Part shown: one piece after another, positions 27,228 to 35,407 of the stretch
How positions within the stretch are numbered: position 1 is the stretch's first letter
How the letters are laid out: every line of letters begins with the position of its first letter
Origin: Thermoanaerobaculia bacterium
Lineage (GTDB): Bacteria > Acidobacteriota > Thermoanaerobaculia > UBA5066
Assembly (NCBI GenBank): GCA_022071945.1
Contig: JAJVIN010000002.1
Span: 1-64,000 of the forward strand
DNA length: 64,000 nt
Direction of reading: 5' to 3'
Notes under the pieces: model-generated
Told to the model about the DNA's origin: nothing
The model's input: only the letters and a program-made list of their open reading frames with translations
The model's database searches: none
Program-made: the position numbers and the translations under genes

Positions 27228-28145
27228 TCAATCGAGGAAGAGCTGGTCGAGCCGGGACAGGAGCCAGCGCGCCCGTTTTTGCGCGATGAGGTTGGCGAGC
27301 CTGTAGTCCGGAACCTTGTTCACGTCGACCTCGAGGGCCTTGTTGAGGACCGTCTCGAACTCCGCCCGGTTCTGGGCGGCGACGAGGACGGACTCCGCAT
27401 AAGAGAGATACGGTGCGGCGCGTGATCCGTTGCAGAGAGCCAGCGCCCTTTCGAAGTGTTTCTTGGCGCGTTCGGCTGACCCGCCCGCCGCGGCCGGCCG
27501 GCCTCCCTCCAGGGAGATCAAGAAGTCATGAGCGGTTCCACCGCCAAAACCCTCGTCGAGTTCGACCACCCTGCGGATGAGTGCCTCCGCAAGGCCCTGG
27601 TCGGCGACGAGCTCGGAGTCTTCCTTCGAGATCGAGATGGCCGCGCCCCATGCGGCCGCGGTCCAGTAGAGGAGCGGGACATCGGCCTTTCCGGCGGAGG
27701 CGGCGGCGTCCTTCGAGTCTCGCCGAAGCTGGCTCTCGAAGCCCGGGTGCCTCGCCTCGAGCCCGCGAAGACCATAGGTGAGCGCCCGGCGGTAGAGCTT
27801 CTTCGCCCGCTGTTTCTGCGCGGCGGCCGCCGAAAAGTCGCGGGACTCGAGGTAGTCGGCCTCGAGCTGGACGAAGGCGTAGCCGTACTGGGTGAACCCG
27901 CTCGCGGCGGCCAGGAGGAGGTCGGAGTTCCTGGGCGAGGTCTCGAGAAGGGACTCGATCGTTTTCAGTCCGAACGGAATGGCGCCCGCCACGAGCTCGG
28001 GATCCTCGTCGCGTGCGTACGAGCCGCCGCCCTCGGCAAGGGCCTTGCCCAGCGCGTTAACGGCCATCGTCTTGACGGAGCAGCCAGAAACGCCTGCGAG
28101 GAGAACCGGGATGAGAGGGAGAGCGAAGAGGCGGCTTGCCTTCAT
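27228..28145 (-). CDS. TatT-family lipoprotein of the TRAP system
   Basis: This is a 305-residue lipoprotein: MKASRLFALPLIPVLLAGVSGCS has a lipobox with the lipid-bearing Cys at residue 22. The start is the ATG at 28145 rather than the upstream one. The rest is helical, with repeated pairs of helices that fit a TPR-like array (SGFTQYGYAFVQLEADYLE, QRAKKLYRRALTYGLRGLE). In spirochaetes, TatT proteins form oligomers and associate with the TRAP binding protein. The position upstream of dctP matches that. A TATTCT box followed by CCGG lies 12 bp before the ATG. Confidence 0.88.
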   Translation of the reverse strand: MKASRLFALPLIPVLLAGVSGCSVKTMAVNALGKALAEGGGSYARDEDPELVAGAIPFGLKTIESLLETSPRNSDLLLAAASGFTQYGYAFVQLEADYLESRDFSAAAAQKQRAKKLYRRALTYGLRGLEARHPGFESQLRRDSKDAAASAGKADVPLLYWTAAAWGAAISISKEDSELVADQGLAEALIRRVVELDEGFGGGTAHDFLISLEGGRPAAAGGSAERAKKHFERALALCNGSRAAPYLSYAESVLVAAQNRAEFETVLNKALEVDVNKVPDYRLANLIAQKRARWLLSRLDQLFLD

Positions 28146-28347
28146 ACCAGCAACCGGAGAATAGACCGCCCTCGGGAAGGAGGGAAGCACGGCCGTTCAG
28201 GAACCGAGACGCCTGCGCAACTGGCGGAAGGGTTCGATGCGCGATCCTGGAATCGGGCTTCCGGGCCGCGGGTGAAACGACGAGGTTCGGGTCGCCGCGG
28301 AGCGTCCTCCTCGAGAGGGGTCGCGAGGCGATTGTCGAACCCCGAAG

Positions 28348-28613
28348 CCCCCTCTTTTGTAAAGAGGGGGTTGGGGGAGTTAGAGCGTGGCTGTTGATTC
28401 AGCGGTTGAATGCAGCGAGCAAAGGTCAGCCATGACTCCGGTTTCTCACTTTCCGACGAACCATCATGATGCCGTCCCGGCCAGAAGAGGCGGAAGAGCA
28501 GGGAGAGCGGCTACAGCTCAGGGCGCTCCCGTCGGGTCGAGTTGATGGGTTTCAAAGGCGTACCCGATATTCGAGCTCTAACTCCCCCTGCCCCCTCTTT
28601 ACAAAAGAGGGGG
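28348..28613. mobile_element. MITE-like element with hairpin inverted ends
   Basis: The 597-bp gap after the TatT gene has no convincing gene. At 28348-28370 lies a 23-bp word, CCCCCTCTTTTGTAAAGAGGGGG, itself a hairpin. At 28591-28613 lies its reverse complement. The match runs inward as GGGGGAGTTAGAGC (28373-28386) against its complement (28575-28588), so the two 39-bp ends match except for two bases. The 188 bp between them has no coding potential that I could support. This is the layout of a miniature inverted-repeat element. No target-site duplication is clear. Confidence 0.65.
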
Positions 28614-28742
28614 TTAGCCGGCGGGGAATTCTGATGGCTTTTCCGCTTCACGTTTTCGCCGGCGGCAAAACGTCGATACTCTGATGTCCAGGATCACAGA
28701 ATCTGGATCGCTGAGAAGGGATGGTGAGAGGATGGAGACGCC

Positions 28743-28973
28743 ATGAAACTTGACCGGATCTCGATCGACCCGAGCCGAATGAACGGCCAACCTTGCATCC
28801 GGAATCTCCGGCTGACGGTCCGGCGCGTTGTGGAAATTGCGGCCTTGTACCCAGATCGTAAGGAGCTGCGGCGCGATTACCCCCAGTTGGAAGACGAGGA
28901 CATCCAGCAGGCGCTTCTGTTCGCGGCCTCGTACCTTGAGGACAGGATCGTCGAGATTCCGCTCGCCTCGTGA
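28743..28973 (+). CDS. DUF433 antitoxin-like protein
   Basis: This 76-residue protein matches DUF433 (PF04255): MKLDRISIDPSRMNGQPCIRNLRLTV, then VVEIAALYPDRKELRRDYPQLEDEDIQQALLFAASYL, a small helical DNA-binding domain. Such proteins usually act as antitoxins to a PIN-like toxin encoded just downstream. Here the partner is broken (next entry). It lies 130 bp after the MITE-like element. The ATG has no strong ribosome site. Confidence 0.85.
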   Translation: MKLDRISIDPSRMNGQPCIRNLRLTVRRVVEIAALYPDRKELRRDYPQLEDEDIQQALLFAASYLEDRIVEIPLAS

Positions 28974-29008
28974 AAGTCTTGCTCGATAGGCAGAACCAGT
29001 CGAGTTGA
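28970..29008 (+). pseudogene. Truncated toxin gene (PIN-like, DUF5615 type) remnant
   Basis: A GTG at 28970 overlaps the antitoxin stop as GTGA and encodes VKVLLDRQNQSS before a TGA at 29006. The start resembles the KVLLDEN opening of DUF5615 PIN-like toxins, which normally run about 110 residues. The next gene begins at 29070, so almost the whole toxin is missing. Nothing downstream of the stop was found to continue it. Confidence 0.6.
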
Positions 29009-29069
29009 GACCGAGAAACTGGCGAGCGAAGCCCGCAAATATTCGACTCTGGCGAGAGGAGGCCCAACC

Positions 29070-29984
29070 ATGAAGGTTTTCGTCACACAGGCGCAGCCGG
29101 AACCATCGGTTTCCGACCTCCTTCGCGAGCACGAGGTCGTCACGGGTCAGGCGGGCCTACCGTTTTCCGAGCTGCAGAACCTCGTGGCGGACGCCGACGC
29201 GATCCTGGCGACGCCACCCGTGCGCATCAGCCGCGAGCTCATCGAGAACGCTCCGAAGTTGAAGATCGTCGCCAACGGCGCCGTCGGGACCGACAACATC
29301 GACCTTCTGGCCTGCAAGGAGCGCGGGATCCCCGTGACGAACACTCCCGGGGTCCTCACCGAGGCGACGGCCGACCTGACGTGGGCCCTCATCCTCTGCG
29401 TGGCGAGGAAGATCCGTGCCGCCGAGGCCGTGGCCCGGTCCGGGAGGTGGGACGGGTGGAAGCCCACGGACTTCCTGGGGATGTCCCTGTCGGGGAAAAC
29501 CCTCGGGATCTACGGCCTCGGCCGGATCGGGTCCGCGGTCGCCCGCCGGGGCGAAGCCTTCGGCATGCGCATCATCGGGATGACCGAGGCGGATTCCAGG
29601 ACCGTGTTCGAGAGGCTTCTTTCGGAATCAGATGTCCTGAGCCTTCACTGCCCCCTCACGGAGAAAACCCGAAACCGGTTCTCCACCGCGGAGTTTCAGC
29701 GAATGAAGACGGGTTCCATCCTGATCAACACCGCCCGCGGCGGGGTGGTCGACACCGGCGCGCTGATCGAGGCGCTCGACTCCGGGCGCCTCTCGGGAGC
29801 GGGCCTCGATGTCTACCCGGAAGAGCCGCGCATCGATCCCCGCCTCCTCCCTCGGGAGGACGTCGTCCTGCTGCCCCACATCGGGTCCGGCACCGTCGAG
29901 GCGCGGCTCGCGATGGCCAGAACGGCCTCCTCCGAGATCCGTCGCGCCCTGGCCGGAGAGCCCGTCGTCAACAGGGTCGTCTGA
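29070..29984 (+). CDS. D-2-hydroxyacid dehydrogenase
   Basis: This enzyme interconverts a D-2-hydroxy acid and a 2-keto acid with NAD(P)H. The 304-residue protein has the NAD-binding GIYGLGRIGSAVARR (about 147-161). The catalytic Arg lies in NTARGGVVD, the Glu in EEPRID and the His in LPHIGSGT. The N-terminal region (VTQAQPEPSVSDLL, GTDNIDLLACKERGI) is that of glyoxylate/hydroxypyruvate reductases and phosphoglycerate dehydrogenases. No ACT domain is present. A GAGAGGAGG site precedes the ATG. The natural substrate cannot be named from the sequence. Confidence 0.92.
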   Translation: MKVFVTQAQPEPSVSDLLREHEVVTGQAGLPFSELQNLVADADAILATPPVRISRELIENAPKLKIVANGAVGTDNIDLLACKERGIPVTNTPGVLTEATADLTWALILCVARKIRAAEAVARSGRWDGWKPTDFLGMSLSGKTLGIYGLGRIGSAVARRGEAFGMRIIGMTEADSRTVFERLLSESDVLSLHCPLTEKTRNRFSTAEFQRMKTGSILINTARGGVVDTGALIEALDSGRLSGAGLDVYPEEPRIDPRLLPREDVVLLPHIGSGTVEARLAMARTASSEIRRALAGEPVVNRVV

Positions 29985-29992
29985 ACGGAGGT

Positions 29993-30022
29993 CCCCGCTT
30001 CAGCGGAGCTGCTCGAGCGGGG
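29993..30022. terminator. Hairpin between convergent genes
   Basis: CCCCGCT (29993-29999) pairs with AGCGGGG (30016-30022) over a 16-base loop, in the 74-bp gap between the convergent dehydrogenase and EamA genes. It lacks a T-run, so it is a weak candidate that could serve both directions. Confidence 0.35.
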
Positions 30023-30058
30023 GCGCCGCCGGCTCTCGACGCCCCTCACGGCCCGGAC

Positions 30059-31051
30059 TCACGCGGGGTCGAGCCGCTTCGGAGAGCAGTCCTGGCACTC
30101 CGGCGCGGTGCGGGCGCGGTTGAACCAGGCGGCGCGCCAGCCGCCGCTGGTGCGCCAGCCGGAGCCCTCGGGCAGCGTCGCGAGAAGAACCGCCACGAGG
30201 ATGATGCCGCCCGCCAGGAGCGTGCGGAGCGTGAGGGTCTCGCCGCCGAGTGCCGCGCCGAGAAGGACCGCGACGAGCGGGTTCACCCAGGCATAGGTCG
30301 CGACTTTTTCCGGAGCGGCACGCTTGAGCAGGTAGGTATAGCTCGTGAAGCCGATGAGGGATCCGAAGACGACGAGGTAAAGCCAGGCCAGTGTCGACCG
30401 AAGGGTCACGCGGGCCGGGTCGAAGGCCGCGAAATCTCCGTGCAGGCCTCCCGCAATCATCAGGAACACGCCCCCCGCCAGCATCTGCCACCCCGTGGAC
30501 GCGAGTGCAGAGGACGGGAGCTTCATTCTCGTCGCCGAGACCGATCCGATCGCCCACGCCGCCGCCGCGAAGACGACCGCCAGGATCCCAAGCGTCTCGC
30601 CGCTCAGGGAACCTGCCGGATTGATGAGGGTGACAAGGCCGAGGGTCCCCAGCGCCATCGCGACGAGGGTCCGCGCCGGAGGGAAGCGGCGGTTCAGGGC
30701 GCCATTGAATCCCGCGACGATCAAGGGCTCCGTCGCCACGACCAGCGCCGCCAGACCGGAGCTGATCCGCTCCTCGGCCCAGACGACCCCGCCGTTCCCA
30801 CACAGCAACAGCAGGAAGCCCAGCAGCGCCGCGCTCCTCAGTTCCTGCCCCGACGGACGCCACGGACCCGCTGCCCGCGCCATCAACAGCAGGATCGTTC
30901 CGGAGAAGAGGAAACGCGCTCCCGCCATCAGGAAGGGCGGGTACGACTCGAGGACGATCCGGATCGCCAGGTACGTCGAGCCCCAGACGATGTAGACGGC
31001 CAGAAAGGCCAGGATGAGCTTCACCTTCTCGGAAGCGAGGGCACGAGGCAT
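30059..31051 (-). CDS. EamA-family (DMT) exporter
   Basis: This 330-residue protein is a ten-helix member of the drug/metabolite transporter superfamily, with two EamA repeats. The first has VYIVWGSTYLAIRIVLESYPPF and GNGGVVWAEERISSGLAALV. The second has FGSLIGFTSYTYLLKRAAPEKVATYAWVNP. The family exports amino acids and other metabolites. It starts 15 bp after an Lrp/AsnC regulator, an arrangement often seen for amino acid exporters. The substrate is not shown by the sequence. Confidence 0.93.
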   Translation of the reverse strand: MPRALASEKVKLILAFLAVYIVWGSTYLAIRIVLESYPPFLMAGARFLFSGTILLLMARAAGPWRPSGQELRSAALLGFLLLLCGNGGVVWAEERISSGLAALVVATEPLIVAGFNGALNRRFPPARTLVAMALGTLGLVTLINPAGSLSGETLGILAVVFAAAAWAIGSVSATRMKLPSSALASTGWQMLAGGVFLMIAGGLHGDFAAFDPARVTLRSTLAWLYLVVFGSLIGFTSYTYLLKRAAPEKVATYAWVNPLVAVLLGAALGGETLTLRTLLAGGIILVAVLLATLPEGSGWRTSGGWRAAWFNRARTAPECQDCSPKRLDPA

Positions 31052-31066
31052 GGTCGATCTCCGATA

Positions 31067-31537
31067 TCAGGCTTCGATGCTCTCGGGTGCCGGGAGCGGG
31101 ATGTCGGTGGTGTCTTTCAGGGTGTCGAGTACGATCGTCGTCCGGGTTCCCGTGACTCCGGGGAAACAGAGCATCTCGCTTCTGAGAAGAGTCCCGAGCG
31201 CGTCCGTGTCCGCCACCCGGACCTTCACGATGTAGCAGTCTTCTCCGGCGATGTGGTGGATCTCCTGCACCTCCGGCATCTGGGAGAGGCGCCGGGCGGT
31301 GGCCATGTCGCCACGGTCCGTCGTCCTCACCATCACGAACGCCAGGAGCCCGAGCCCGAGTTTTTTCGGGTCCAGGCGCGTCGAGTAGCCCCGGATGTAG
31401 CCCCTCTCCTCGAGCTTACGAACCCTTTCCAGCACGGCCGAAGGGGCCAGACCGACCCTCCTCGCCAGATCAGCATTGGTGATCTTGGCGTTTTCCTGAA
31501 GGTTCTTCAGGATTTCGAGGTCCGTGGCGTCGATCAT
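31067..31537 (-). CDS. Lrp/AsnC-family transcriptional regulator
   Basis: This 156-residue protein has an N-terminal helix-turn-helix (ILKNLQENAKITNADLARRVGLAPSA region, about 8-45) and a C-terminal RAM ligand-binding domain (about 68-150; YIVKVRVADTDALGTLL). Family members sense amino acids and control neighbouring transport genes. The EamA gene downstream is the likely target, and the gene may control its own promoter. A GGAGGA site precedes the ATG. Confidence 0.95.
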   Translation of the reverse strand: MIDATDLEILKNLQENAKITNADLARRVGLAPSAVLERVRKLEERGYIRGYSTRLDPKKLGLGLLAFVMVRTTDRGDMATARRLSQMPEVQEIHHIAGEDCYIVKVRVADTDALGTLLRSEMLCFPGVTGTRTTIVLDTLKDTTDIPLPAPESIEA

Positions 31538-31554
31538 TCTGTCCTCCGCGCCTA

Positions 31555-31583
31555 AAGATGGGCACCGAAGGCTGTTCTGTCAA
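31555..31583 (-). promoter_or_regulatory. Promoter of the Lrp-EamA operon
   Basis: A perfect TTGACA lies at 31583-31578 on the minus strand. CATCTT lies 17 bp downstream of it (31560-31555), and TCTTTA at a 19-bp spacing. The -10 is weak, but the -35 and the position just before the Lrp ATG support a promoter. Confidence 0.5.
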
Positions 31584-31639
31584 GGGCTCCCTGAAAAGAA
31601 AGACCTGCGGGACATCAAGCCTTGCTCCGAACGATGAGT

Positions 31640-31676
31640 GCCCCCATCGACGGGGGCCTCACCTCTTTCGAAGAGG
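31640..31676. terminator. Tandem hairpins downstream of the WcaJ gene
   Basis: GCCCCC-ATCGAC-GGGGGC (31640-31657) is followed at once by CCTCTT-TCG-AAGAGG (31662-31676). They lie about 80 bp beyond the 3' end of the minus-strand sugar transferase gene. No T-run follows. They may end that transcript or act as an RNA element. The rest of the 31538-31755 gap holds only the Lrp promoter. Confidence 0.35.
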
Positions 31677-31755
31677 CACCGGGCCAGTCAGACCTGACGC
31701 CGCTCTTCGAGTGGAAGCGCGAGCAGACTCTCCGCGCCAGAAAGCCCGAGGGGGA

Positions 31756-33156
31756 TCAGTAGGCGTTCCGGTGCCAGAAACCTGTCCGGAGCGTCATCCA
31801 GAGGATCTTCAGGTCGAGCTCGAGGCTCCAGTTCTCGATGTAGTAGAGGTCGTACTCGATCCTCTTCGAGAGGCTGGTGTTCCCGCGCCAGCCGTGGATC
31901 TGCGCCCAGCCGGTGATGCCGGCGCGGACCCTGTGGCGGAGCATGTACTGCGGGAACTTCTCCTTGAACTCCTTGACGAACTCGGGGCGCTCGGGCCGCG
32001 GACCGACGAGGGACATGTCGCCGCGGAAGACGTTGATGAGCTGGGGCAACTCGTCGAGTGAGGTCTTCCTGAGGAAGCCGCCGACGGCCGTCCGCCGCGG
32101 GTCCTCCTCGGTCGCCCAGGTCGCGCCCGTCTCCTCCTCGGCATCCACCTTCATGGACCGGAACTTGATGATCTTGAAGACGCGCCCGTCGAGGCCCATC
32201 CGCTCCTGCGTGTAGAAGATCGGGCCGTGGTCCTCGAGCCAGATCGCGAGCGCGATGGCGGGGTAGAGGATGGCCAGGGCGACGAGGCCGCCCGCGGAGA
32301 GGATGATGTCCATGCTCCGCTTCACGAGGGAGTTCCAGCCGTCCAGGGGCACCTGGGAGAGGTTGATGACGGGCAGGCCGTCGAAGTCCTCGACGCCCGC
32401 CTTGAAGGTCACGTACTGAAAGAGGTCGGGGACGACCCGGAGGTCGACCATCTCGTTGCCGACGTCCTTCAGGATCCTCAGCATGGTCTTGTAAGCGGAG
32501 ACCGGGAGGGCCAGAAAGACGGTGTCGATCTGGTTTCGCTCCAGGACGTCCCTGAGCTCCTTTGTCGTTCCGAGCACCGGGAGGTCCCGATATTTGAAGG
32601 ACCGTTTCCCCAGGTCGTCGTCGGCGAACCCGACGGGCTTCATGCCCGAAGCCGGGTGGTCGAGGAGCTTGTCCGCGAGCTGTTTGCCGAGTTCGCCGGC
32701 GCCCGCGATCAGGACACGGCGGAGTCCGATCCCGTGAGACCACATCTCCTCGAGGTACTTCCGGATCCCGAACCGGGCCAGACCCACCAGGATGACATCG
32801 AGGGCGAGGAACATCAGGAAGAGAGGCCGGTTGAACGAGAACGCCCGCCAGAAGCTGAGGAGGCCCGCGAGCATGAGTCCCGAGAGCGAGACGGCCACCA
32901 CGATGGCGAGACTCTCGTCGATCGTCGACCGGTCCCGGCGGAGCTGGTAAAGCCTGTGGAAATAGAAGACGACGGGCCAGACGAACACCAGAACCGGCAA
33001 GAGAGTCAGGTAGTCGGAGATGGGCTGGTGGCCCTTCGGGGCGGGCCAGATGGACTCGAACCTGATGAGGTAGGCGGCCAGGAGGGCGAAGATCGTCGTG
33101 ACGACGTCCGAGACCGCGTAGACCGCCTGCAGGCGCCGTGTCTGTCGACGAATCAC
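31756..33156 (-). CDS. Undecaprenyl-phosphate sugar phosphotransferase (WcaJ-type)
   Basis: This enzyme starts a polysaccharide repeat by moving a sugar-1-phosphate onto undecaprenyl phosphate. The GTG at 33156 (GTGA overlap with the glycosyltransferase upstream) gives 466 residues. Four or five membrane segments come first, then a Rossmann-like domain (RRVLIAGAGELGKQLADKLL). Next comes the polyprenyl-phosphate transferase domain, entered by KRSMDIILSAGG, with KFRSMKVDAEEETG, RKTSLDELPQLINVFRGDMS and VGPRPERPEFV. It is the last gene of the cluster, and the sugar it transfers is unknown. No flippase or polymerase is in the window. Confidence 0.92.
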   Translation of the reverse strand: MIRRQTRRLQAVYAVSDVVTTIFALLAAYLIRFESIWPAPKGHQPISDYLTLLPVLVFVWPVVFYFHRLYQLRRDRSTIDESLAIVVAVSLSGLMLAGLLSFWRAFSFNRPLFLMFLALDVILVGLARFGIRKYLEEMWSHGIGLRRVLIAGAGELGKQLADKLLDHPASGMKPVGFADDDLGKRSFKYRDLPVLGTTKELRDVLERNQIDTVFLALPVSAYKTMLRILKDVGNEMVDLRVVPDLFQYVTFKAGVEDFDGLPVINLSQVPLDGWNSLVKRSMDIILSAGGLVALAILYPAIALAIWLEDHGPIFYTQERMGLDGRVFKIIKFRSMKVDAEEETGATWATEEDPRRTAVGGFLRKTSLDELPQLINVFRGDMSLVGPRPERPEFVKEFKEKFPQYMLRHRVRAGITGWAQIHGWRGNTSLSKRIEYDLYYIENWSLELDLKILWMTLRTGFWHRNAY

Positions 33157-34325
33157 GGCCGCCTCATCTCCTCGACGTCCGCGTCCCGCCGCCAGCGCTT
33201 CCAGCACGCATGAAGACCCGGAGCCTCTCGCGAGAGGCTCCCCTCGAGGGCTCGGATGAAAGACTCCTGGAAGGTGCGGGAACTGAATCTCTCGGCATTC
33301 GATCTCAGGACGGCCGTCTCAAAGGCAACCGTCGCGAACCGTTCTAGGGCGGAAATCAGCGATTCCGGGCCGGGCTGAGGATACAGGATTCCGGTTTCTC
33401 CGTCCCGGACGGTCTCCGTCGCGCCGCCCTTCCCGAGGGCAATCACCGGCGTGCCGCACGCCTGAGCTTCGACGGGCACGATCCCAAAATCCTCCTCGCC
33501 CGGCATGAGGACGGCCCGGGCCGAACGGTAGAGCCTCCGCAGCTCTCCGTCATCGGGCGTCCCTACGAAAGTGACGGAGGGTCCCGCCATCTTTCGAAGC
33601 CGCGCTTCCTCCGGCCCAAACCCGGCGATCGTGAGAGGGAACCCGGTGGCACCGGCAGCCCGGATGGCGTCCTCGATCCTCTTGTAAGGGGCCAGGGCGG
33701 AGACGATCAGAAAGCCACGCCTCTCGGCGATTTTCTCCGGCGGCGAGTAGAAGGTGGTGTCAACGGGCGGGTAGACGACTTCAGCCTCGCGCCGGTAGAG
33801 CCGCTGGATGCGTCCCCGCACGTTCTCGGAGTTCGCCAGGAACGCGTCGACCCGGGCGCTCCTCTTGACATCCAGGGCAGCCAGGGGGCCCCTCGCCAGC
33901 CGGGCCAGGGTCCTCACGGGCAAAGTCCGTTCGAGGAAATAGGCCTCGAACTGGTCATGGATGTAGCGAACGGGAGTGTGGCAGTAGCAGATGTGGAAGA
34001 AGCCTGTCCCTCGCCGGGAGCCTCGCCCGGCGTTCTTTGCCACGCAGTGCGAGCTCGAGATCACGATGTCGAAGTCCGAGACGTCCCAGGTTTCGGCCGC
34101 CAGGAAGAAGAAGGGAAGGAGGGTCCGGTAGTTACGCTCCCTGGAAACCATCCTCTGCAGGAACGTCGTTCGGATCTTCCGGGCCTCGATCTCCGCGGGC
34201 ACCGATCCAGGGAAGTGGAACAGCGTGAAGACAGGCGCCTCGGGGAACATCCGGACCAGCTCCAGGAGCACCTTCTCGCCCCCTCTGGTCCCGGTCAGCC
34301 AGTCGTGAACGAGGGCGATCTTCAC
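33153..34325 (-). CDS. Glycosyltransferase family 4 (WbaZ-like)
   Basis: This GT4 enzyme has 390 residues from a GTG start that overlaps the previous stop. The N-terminal domain contains KIALVHDWLTGTRGGEKVL and CYCHTPVRYIHDQFEAYF, both typical of WbaZ-type mannosyltransferases. The C-terminal donor domain has GFGPEEARL, then GEEDFGIVPVEAQACGTPVIALGKGG, the EX7E-like region that binds the nucleotide sugar. Mannose is a possible donor given manC elsewhere, but this is an inference. Confidence 0.9.
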   Translation of the reverse strand: MKIALVHDWLTGTRGGEKVLLELVRMFPEAPVFTLFHFPGSVPAEIEARKIRTTFLQRMVSRERNYRTLLPFFFLAAETWDVSDFDIVISSSHCVAKNAGRGSRRGTGFFHICYCHTPVRYIHDQFEAYFLERTLPVRTLARLARGPLAALDVKRSARVDAFLANSENVRGRIQRLYRREAEVVYPPVDTTFYSPPEKIAERRGFLIVSALAPYKRIEDAIRAAGATGFPLTIAGFGPEEARLRKMAGPSVTFVGTPDDGELRRLYRSARAVLMPGEEDFGIVPVEAQACGTPVIALGKGGATETVRDGETGILYPQPGPESLISALERFATVAFETAVLRSNAERFSSRTFQESFIRALEGSLSREAPGLHACWKRWRRDADVEEMRRP

Positions 34326-35407
34326 CGTGATCTCCTGGCCGCGCGCCGGTAAACGGCGAGGTGCTTCTCGGCCGCTCTCTCCCAGCTGAACGACGCGGCC
34401 CGGATCCTGCCACGTTCGCGGGCTCCCTGGCGGGCCTCCCGGTCGAGAAGCAGGGAACGGATCGCCTCCGCCATGTCACGGCGGTCCCCGGGATTGAAAA
34501 ACCGGGCGGCTCCTTCGGCGACCTCCGGCAGTGAGCCTCGGTTCGAACAGGCCACGGGAGCTCCGGCTGCCATGGCCTCGAGCACGGGGAGACCGAATCC
34601 CTCTGTCACGGACGGGAGAACGAAGACCTCGGCGCCAGCCATCAGAGCGGCGAGCTCGGAGTCGGGGACGAAGCCCGTCTCGACGAGCCGGTCCTCGATC
34701 CTGGCCGCCCTGGCTTTCAGAAGGCGAGACGGCGCGGAGGCAGCCGGAACGCCGGCGAGGACGAGCTTCAGCCCAGGAAGCGCCTCCATGACGAGAGAGA
34801 AGGCCTCAAAGAGCGCGTCGAGGTTCTTGTGCGGCTTGTCGTTCCCGCAGTAGAGGACATAGGGCGCCGGGACGGGAGAATCCGAGGCCCTCGCCGAGAA
34901 GAAAACAGGCTCGATTCCGTTCCAGATCACCTCGAGCTTCTCGCTGGCGGAGGGAAACCGTGTCTCGATCTCGCGAGCCGTGTGCAGAGAGACGGTGATG
35001 ACGGCCGTCGAGACTGAGATGGCGTGTCCGAGGACCAGGCGCGCGTAGGCCCGCTTTCCCACGGAGGCGTGCTCGGGCTCGGTGAGGTGCATCAGGTCGT
35101 GAATCGTCACGATGGCGGGCCGGGGGGTTCCAAGGGGGACGACGTAGTGGGGCCAGTGCACGACCTCCGCCGCCATCCGGCCCATCGGCCTGCCGGCAAG
35201 GAAGAGCTCGCGGAGACTGTAGGGACGGATCCTCGAGGGCACGGTGTGGACGCGGGGCGGAAAGAGAGACTCGTCGCCCTCTCGGCAGAGGGCCGTCACC
35301 GTGACCGCGCCCGAGTCGACGAGGGGCCGCAGGAGGCCGAGGATGTACCTCCCGATGCCGAAATCCCGGGCCTTGCGGGCGTCCAGGGCCAGTCCGAGAG
35401 CCTCCAC
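34322..35407 (-). CDS. Glycosyltransferase family 4
   Basis: This is a 361-residue GT4 enzyme starting with a GTG directly after the TAG of its upstream neighbour. The N-terminal half has ALDARKARDFGIGRYILGLL and TIHDLMHLTEPEHA. The donor domain has YVLYCGNDKPHKNLDALFEAF, then SVTEGFGLPVLEAMAAGAPVACSNRG with its EX7E pattern. It closely resembles the next gene upstream, so the two may be a duplicated pair. The linkage and donor are not known. Confidence 0.9.
   Translation of the reverse strand: MEALGLALDARKARDFGIGRYILGLLRPLVDSGAVTVTALCREGDESLFPPRVHTVPSRIRPYSLRELFLAGRPMGRMAAEVVHWPHYVVPLGTPRPAIVTIHDLMHLTEPEHASVGKRAYARLVLGHAISVSTAVITVSLHTAREIETRFPSASEKLEVIWNGIEPVFFSARASDSPVPAPYVLYCGNDKPHKNLDALFEAFSLVMEALPGLKLVLAGVPAASAPSRLLKARAARIEDRLVETGFVPDSELAALMAGAEVFVLPSVTEGFGLPVLEAMAAGAPVACSNRGSLPEVAEGAARFFNPGDRRDMAEAIRSLLLDREARQGARERGRIRAASFSWERAAEKHLAVYRRAARRSR

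Noticed and set aside
28387-28574. A gene inside the MITE-like element
   Set aside because: Short frames exist but show no motif and no ribosome site; the stretch is noncoding as far as I can tell.
29381-31555. A long plus-strand frame running across a dehydrogenase, EamA and Lrp genes
   Set aside because: It covers three recognised genes in other frames or strands and shows only low-complexity composition.
31558-31755. A remnant gene in the gap between Lrp and the sugar transferase
   Set aside because: Short frames on both strands have no recognisable motif; the gap is explained by the Lrp promoter and two hairpins.
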